Source: Candidatus Dormiibacterota bacterium (GTDB taxonomy: Bacteria; Chloroflexota; Dormibacteria; UBA8260). From it: a DNA stretch of 15,608 nt. Both the position numbers and the translations under genes were made by a program. The notes beneath the pieces were generated by a model. That model had not been told where the DNA came from. It saw only the letters and a list, made by a program, of their open reading frames with translations, and did no database searches. Where the stretch lies: positions 1-15,608 of the forward strand of contig CATPBU010000123.1 in NCBI GenBank assembly GCA_955652455.1, in the 5' to 3' direction. Positions 11,898-15,608 of the stretch are shown piece by piece. Numbering within the stretch: the first letter of the stretch is position 1; every line of letters begins with the position of its first letter.

Positions 11898-12911
11898 ATG
11901 GACGACGCGATGATTGTCGAGGCATCCGGGCGGGAGGTGCCAATCACCAGCCCGGGCAAGGTGTTCTTCGCCGACCGAGGTGACACCAAGCTCGACCTGG
12001 TGCGCTACTACCAGGCTGTCGAAGAGCCCCTGCTGCGCGCCATGGGTGGCCGGCCGGTGTTGCTCCAGCGCTTCCCCAACGGTGCCGGTGGCTCCTCGTT
12101 CTTCCAGAAGAGGGTGCCCGACTCGCATCCCGACTGGTTGCAGACCACCATCGTGAGCACCCCGAACGGGACGACGTCGCGCGCCCTGGTGGCCGCCGAT
12201 CTCGCCCATGTGCTGTGGGCGGTGAACCTCGGATGTCTCGGCTTCCATGTGTGGCCGGCAAAGGCTGCCGACCCCGAGCACGCCGATGAGCTGCGCATCG
12301 ACCTCGACCCGACCCCGGGGGTGACGTTCGCGATGGTGCAGGAGGCTGCGCGCGAGGTGCGAGCGCTGCTCGACGGGCTGGGCGTCGCGGCTCTGCCCAA
12401 GACCACGGGCAACCGCGGTATCCACGTGTATGTTCGGCTGCAACCACGCTGGACCTCGTACGACGTGCGTGCGGCTGCGGTCGCGGTCGCCCGCGAGCTC
12501 GAGCGCCGCCGCCCCGACCTGATCACCGCGGCGTGGTGGAAGGAGGAACGCGGTCGCAGGGTGTTCGTCGACTTCAACCAGAACGCGCCGCACAAAACGA
12601 TCTTCGGGGCGTGGTCGGTGCGCGCCCGACCCGGCGCACAGGTGTCGGCACCTTTCGACTGGGACGAGCTCGACACCATCGCTCCTGATGTGCTCACCAT
12701 CGCCACGGTGCCCGAACGGGTTGCCAAGCGCGGCGATCCGTGGGCTGCCATGGCGGCTGCACCGCAGCAGCTGGACGCGCTGCTTGCGCTCCATGAGCGC
12801 GACATGCGAGCGGGACTCGTCGACGCACCGTGGCCACCGCAGTACCCGAAGATGCCGGGCGAGCCGCCGCGGGTGGCTCCCAGCCGGGCGCGGAAGGTCG
12901 ACGAGGGCTGA
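11898..12911 (+). CDS. LigD-type polymerase domain protein (NHEJ primase-polymerase), stand-alone
   Basis: Archaeo-eukaryotic primase-fold polymerase that fills or extends ends during bacterial non-homologous end joining, normally with Ku and a ligase. The 337-residue product contains the whole PolDom and no ligase or nuclease domain. Signatures are QRFPNGAGGSSFFQKR, the catalytic acidic pair in ELRIDLDPTPGV (Asp135, Asp137), GNRGIHVYVRL with the conserved His176, and the third Asp225 in VFVDFNQNAPHKT. ATG at 11898 is preferred over TTG at 11871, which would add nine residues and lacks a ribosome site. The C-terminal residues after about 310 are proline-rich. No Ku or ligase gene is visible in the window. 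It converges on the cyclodeaminase gene with eight bases between. Confidence 0.92.
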   Translation: MDDAMIVEASGREVPITSPGKVFFADRGDTKLDLVRYYQAVEEPLLRAMGGRPVLLQRFPNGAGGSSFFQKRVPDSHPDWLQTTIVSTPNGTTSRALVAADLAHVLWAVNLGCLGFHVWPAKAADPEHADELRIDLDPTPGVTFAMVQEAAREVRALLDGLGVAALPKTTGNRGIHVYVRLQPRWTSYDVRAAAVAVARELERRRPDLITAAWWKEERGRRVFVDFNQNAPHKTIFGAWSVRARPGAQVSAPFDWDELDTIAPDVLTIATVPERVAKRGDPWAAMAAAPQQLDALLALHERDMRAGLVDAPWPPQYPKMPGEPPRVAPSRARKVDEG

Positions 12912-12919
12912 CGGAGCCG

Positions 12920-13867
12920 TCACAAGCCGCTCAGCGACAGTTCCTGGCCGGAGCCCTGCTGCAGTGCCCGCTCGTACACCAGGCGTGCCGCCGCGGCGTC
13001 CTCCACCGCGTGCCCCATCGACTTGTAGACGGTGATCTGCTGCGCCGATTCGCGGCCGGGCAGTCTCCCGGAGACCACCTCACCCAGCTCCGCCGCCATG
13101 TCAGCGGCGAGGCCAAACAGCTCGATGCAGCCTGCGGGCGGGCGCTGAAATGCGACCCTCGACTCGACGACGAGGCGGCCTTGGAGGATCGTGTCCTGAT
13201 CCAGCTCGGGACCGTCGAAGTTGGCGCCGACCGAGTTGACATGAGCTCCGGGACTCAGCCAGCTGTACTGCAGGACCGGCGCCGCCGAGTGGGTGCAGCA
13301 GCACACCACGTCCGCCCCATGGACGGCTTCTTCGAACGAGCTCACCGCCCGCGCCATCGGGTTCCGCTGCGCCAGGGAAACGGCTCGATCCCGGGTGCGG
13401 TTGGCGATGCGGATCTCACTGAAATTGCGGACGCGCGGCAACGCGTCAAGGTGATACTCTCCCTCGACACCGGCACCGAGGATGGCGATAACGTGCGCGT
13501 CCTCGACGGCGATGACGCGAGTCGCCAGCGCAGCCGATCCCGCCGTGCGCGCCGCGGTGATATGGGTGCCGTCCATCACCGCCCTCGGTGTCCCGGTTGC
13601 ATCGTCGAACAGCACAATCAGCGCCTGGTGGCTGGCCAGCCCGCGGGAATGGTTGCCGGGGAACAGACTCACCAGCTTCACCTCCAGCCCTGCGCCCGGA
13701 AGATGGACGGGCATGGCGGCGACCAGACCGTCGGCCGACCTCGCCGCAATCCGCGGCGGGGCCAACGCCGACCCGTCGCTCAGGGCAACGAAGGCCGTCG
13801 CCAACGCGTCGACGAGCTCGTCGGGATCCAGCAGGGAGCGGACGTCAGCCTGGTTGAGGAAGAGCAT
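12920..13867 (-). CDS. Ornithine cyclodeaminase/mu-crystallin family protein
   Basis: NAD(P)-dependent enzymes of this family convert ornithine to proline, reduce imines, or make or break N-alkyl amino acids, so the exact reaction is open. Of 315 residues, the start MLFLNQADVRSLLDPDELVDAL and LEVKLVSLFPGN (Lys64 region) form the substrate dimer domain. THITAARTAGSAALAT (101-116) is the family hallmark. The Rossmann loop is AILGAGVEGEYHLDAL (GAGVEG 131-136), followed by ADVVCCCTHSAAPVL. ATG at 13867 is chosen at the family start; GGAGGAGG (13878-13885, minus strand) lies 10 bases away. A GTG two codons upstream (13873) is also possible. Divergent from the polyamine-type transporter, which hints at amine or amino-acid metabolism. 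Confidence 0.85.
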   Translation of the reverse strand: MLFLNQADVRSLLDPDELVDALATAFVALSDGSALAPPRIAARSADGLVAAMPVHLPGAGLEVKLVSLFPGNHSRGLASHQALIVLFDDATGTPRAVMDGTHITAARTAGSAALATRVIAVEDAHVIAILGAGVEGEYHLDALPRVRNFSEIRIANRTRDRAVSLAQRNPMARAVSSFEEAVHGADVVCCCTHSAAPVLQYSWLSPGAHVNSVGANFDGPELDQDTILQGRLVVESRVAFQRPPAGCIELFGLAADMAAELGEVVSGRLPGRESAQQITVYKSMGHAVEDAAAARLVYERALQQGSGQELSLSGL

Positions 13868-13886
13868 GCCCACACATCCTCCTCCA

Positions 13887-13901
13887 CACACCAATGGTGT
13901 G
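13887..13901. promoter_or_regulatory. Palindrome CACACC-AAT-GGTGTG between divergent genes
   Basis: Perfect six-base arms at 13887-13892 and 13896-13901, directly next to the ribosome site of the cyclodeaminase gene. A possible shared operator of the cyclodeaminase and transporter genes. Elsewhere in the gap TAGGGT (13958-13963) is a weak plus-strand -10. Confidence 0.35.
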
Positions 13902-14034
13902 GGGTGGCTCCTTACAGAACATTCGCAAGCATCGCCGCACACCCCCGCGCCGAGTGGTAGGGTCCGACCCGACGTCTTCGGCGGTGTGTGAGAGGGACCG
14001 GATTTTGGCCGTGGCCGGGATCGACGACGCGCAG

Positions 14035-15111
14035 ATGGCGGTGACCGTTCAGGGTCGTGTGGCCGTCCGCCTCGAAGAGGTCGAGAAGAGTTTCGGCAGC
14101 GTTGCCGCCGTCGCCGGGATCTCTCTCGACATCGTCGACGGCGAGTTCTTCTGCCTTCTCGGTCCCTCCGGCTCAGGAAAGACCACGACGCTGCGGCTGA
14201 TCGCGGGCTTCGAGCGACCGACCCGGGGCCGGATACGGCTGTACGGTGAGGACGTCACCGACCTGCCCGCATTCGACCGCGACGTCAACACGGTCTTCCA
14301 GGACTACGCGCTGTTTCCCCACATGACGGTTGCCGAGAACGTGGGCTATGGCCTGATGGTCCGCCGCGTCCCGAAACGAGAGCAGGCCTCGCGCGTTGCC
14401 GAAGCGCTCCACACTGTGCGCCTCGACGGATTCAACACCCGCAAGCCCTCCCAGCTGAGCGGCGGCCAGCGGCAGCGCGTCGCGCTGGCGCGCGCTCTGG
14501 TCAACCATCCCCGCGTCCTGCTCCTCGATGAACCACTCGGCGCGCTGGACCTGAAGTTGCGCGAGGACATGCAGGTCGAGCTCAAGGACATCCAACGGCG
14601 GGTGGGCATCACCTTCATCTTCGTCACCCATGACCAGCACGAGGCGCTGGCCATGAGCAATCGCATCGCCGTTTTCAACGCGGGTGTCGTCGAGCAGGTG
14701 GGCACGCCGGACGAGATCTACGAGGCGCCGGCGACGCCGTTCGTCGCCGGTTTCGTCGGCACCTCCAACATCCTCGAGGGCGAGTTGGCGCGTACCGTGA
14801 TCGGCGACTCGCGGCGTCACACCGTCCGACCCGAGAAGATCAGGATGCTCGATCCGCACGACCACGCCGAACCAGCAGACTACAGCGTCATCGGCGTCGT
14901 TCGCGACGTCATCTACCTCGGTGCTGAGACTCGGTACATCGTGGACGTCGGCGCGGCCAGCATGATCGTCGTCCAGCAGAATCTCGCGACCTCCTCGACG
15001 GAGGTCCGCGCCAGGATTGGGCGAGAGGTTCGCCTCGCCTGGGCGCGCGACAGCACGCTGAGCCTGAGCGAACGCTCATCCGACCACGTCCCGGGGGAGG
15101 CAACCGCATGA
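14035..15111 (+). CDS. potA: ABC transporter ATP-binding protein, spermidine/putrescine (PotA) type
   Basis: Powers import of a small cationic or similar solute. From ATG 14035 the product has 358 residues. Walker A GPSGSGKTT (43-51), Q-loop FQDYALFPHMT, signature LSGGQRQRVALARAL (141-155), Walker B VLLLDEPLGALD and H-loop FVTHDQHEALAMS are all intact. After about 240 comes a TOBE-like region (VRPEKIRML and GVVRDVIYLGAETRYIV), typical of the PotA/MalK/FbpC importer group. Other possible starts are TTG 14005, behind AGAGGGA, and GTG 14011; the domain begins just after 14035. Its stop overlaps the next gene's start as ATGA, so the binding lipoprotein is co-translated. Substrate is inferred from similarity to polyamine ATPases and is not proven. 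Confidence 0.85.
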   Translation: MAVTVQGRVAVRLEEVEKSFGSVAAVAGISLDIVDGEFFCLLGPSGSGKTTTLRLIAGFERPTRGRIRLYGEDVTDLPAFDRDVNTVFQDYALFPHMTVAENVGYGLMVRRVPKREQASRVAEALHTVRLDGFNTRKPSQLSGGQRQRVALARALVNHPRVLLLDEPLGALDLKLREDMQVELKDIQRRVGITFIFVTHDQHEALAMSNRIAVFNAGVVEQVGTPDEIYEAPATPFVAGFVGTSNILEGELARTVIGDSRRHTVRPEKIRMLDPHDHAEPADYSVIGVVRDVIYLGAETRYIVDVGAASMIVVQQNLATSSTEVRARIGREVRLAWARDSTLSLSERSSDHVPGEATA

Positions 15112-15608
15112 CCAGAAAGACCGGCCCACCTTTGATCGCCGCGCTCAGCCTGGTGCTGATCGCGACCGGGTGCGGGAGCGGCGGTGGTGGCAGCACGCCG
15201 GCGAACACCGGTCCCGCCAGCATCGGCAAGGGAGAGGGCGCCCTCAACATCATTGTCTGGACGGGGTACGCCGAGAATGGCTCCAACAACAAGACGGTCG
15301 ACTGGGTGACGCCGTTCCAGAAGCAGACAGGGTGCATCACCAACGCCAAGATCGCCGGAACGTCGGACGAGATGGTGTCGCTAATGCAGACCGGCCAGTA
15401 CGATGGCGTGTCGGCGTCGGGCAATGCGACGCTGCGCCTCATGGTCGGGGGCACCGCCGCACCAGTCAACACCAACCTGCTCACCAACTACCCCGACATC
15501 AACCCCGCGCTCAAGGATCAGCCGTACAACACGTACCAGGGCGTCCATTACGGCGTGCCCCACGGCTGGGGCGCGAACCTGCTCATGTACCGCACCGACC
15601 TGGTACAC
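15108..15608 (+). CDS. Extracellular solute-binding lipoprotein, PotD-like, cut by window end
   Basis: The first 167 residues are visible. MTRKTGPPLIAALSLVLIAT followed by GC is a lipoprotein signal with the cleavage Cys at residue 21, then a Gly/Ser-rich linker. The mature part starts GALNIIVWTGYAENG and contains VTPFQKQTGC, AGTSDEMVSLMQTGQYDGVS and YQGVHYGVPHGWGANLLMYR, the standard N-terminal lobe of the polyamine (PotD/F) binding-protein group. ATG at 15108 overlaps the ATPase stop and has GGGGGAGG (15093-15100) seven bases upstream. It should capture the solute outside the membrane for permeases expected beyond the window. Confidence 0.88.
   Translation, partial: MTRKTGPPLIAALSLVLIATGCGSGGGGSTPANTGPASIGKGEGALNIIVWTGYAENGSNNKTVDWVTPFQKQTGCITNAKIAGTSDEMVSLMQTGQYDGVSASGNATLRLMVGGTAAPVNTNLLTNYPDINPALKDQPYNTYQGVHYGVPHGWGANLLMYRTDLVH

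Noticed and set aside
11883..12923. 346-codon minus-strand frame opposite the LigD polymerase
   Set aside because: No recognisable domain, Arg/His-rich composition, and a fully conserved polymerase on the other strand; a high-GC antisense shadow.
1..15608. Transposases, phage genes, tRNA or rRNA genes
   Set aside because: No such protein families, terminal inverted repeats or RNA-like structures were recognised by reading; a covariance-model scan was not possible here.

Overview
This is a high-GC bacterial window with densely packed, short-gapped genes. Several genes appear to start directly at a -10-like hexamer 6-8 bases upstream (leaderless starts). A CadI/ArsI-type lyase, a mycothiol-type ArsC, an isolated LigD polymerase domain and secreted 'DTRAGSG' repeat proteins all suggest an actinomycete or a related Gram-positive/terrabacterial lineage such as Dormibacterota or Chloroflexota. 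The sequence alone does not settle the phylum.

Layout. Positions 1-3005 (minus strand) hold a fatty-acid or aromatic-acid type unit: an aldehyde dehydrogenase, a PaaI-like hotdog thioesterase and an acyl-CoA synthetase. The first and last of these are broken by frame changes. Positions 3063-4944 form a compact divergent arsenic locus. On the minus strand are arsN1-like acetyltransferase and arsR. On the plus strand are a 17-residue peptide with seven cysteines, arsI (C-As lyase) and a frameshifted arsC. About 87 bases between the two arms hold two overlapping promoters and two inverted repeats. Positions 4949-8017 (minus) encode a large secreted multidomain protein: CHAP, an Exordium-like domain, an Ig-like domain and three C-terminal repeats. 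Positions 8188-10043 hold nfuA and a divergent ATP-grasp ligase 17 bases apart. Positions 10053-12911 hold a TPR-GGDEF diguanylate cyclase and, divergently, a stand-alone LigD-type polymerase. Positions 12920-15608 hold an ornithine cyclodeaminase/mu-crystallin homologue and, divergently, the start of a polyamine-type ABC importer (ATPase, then binding lipoprotein) that runs off the window.

The most interesting object is the tiny cysteine-rich reading frame at 4019-4072. It is the first gene behind the ars promoter and operator, has the best ribosome-binding site of the locus, and ends one base before arsI. No arsenic efflux pump is visible in the locus. The peptide could therefore be a minimal arsenic- or metal-binding protein, or a leader whose translation is coupled to arsI. 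Both roles are inference.

Three genes (acyl-CoA synthetase, aldehyde dehydrogenase, arsC) have frame breaks. Three in 5 kb could reflect real decay, but uncorrected sequencing or assembly errors are at least as likely, so the reconstructed coordinates are given.
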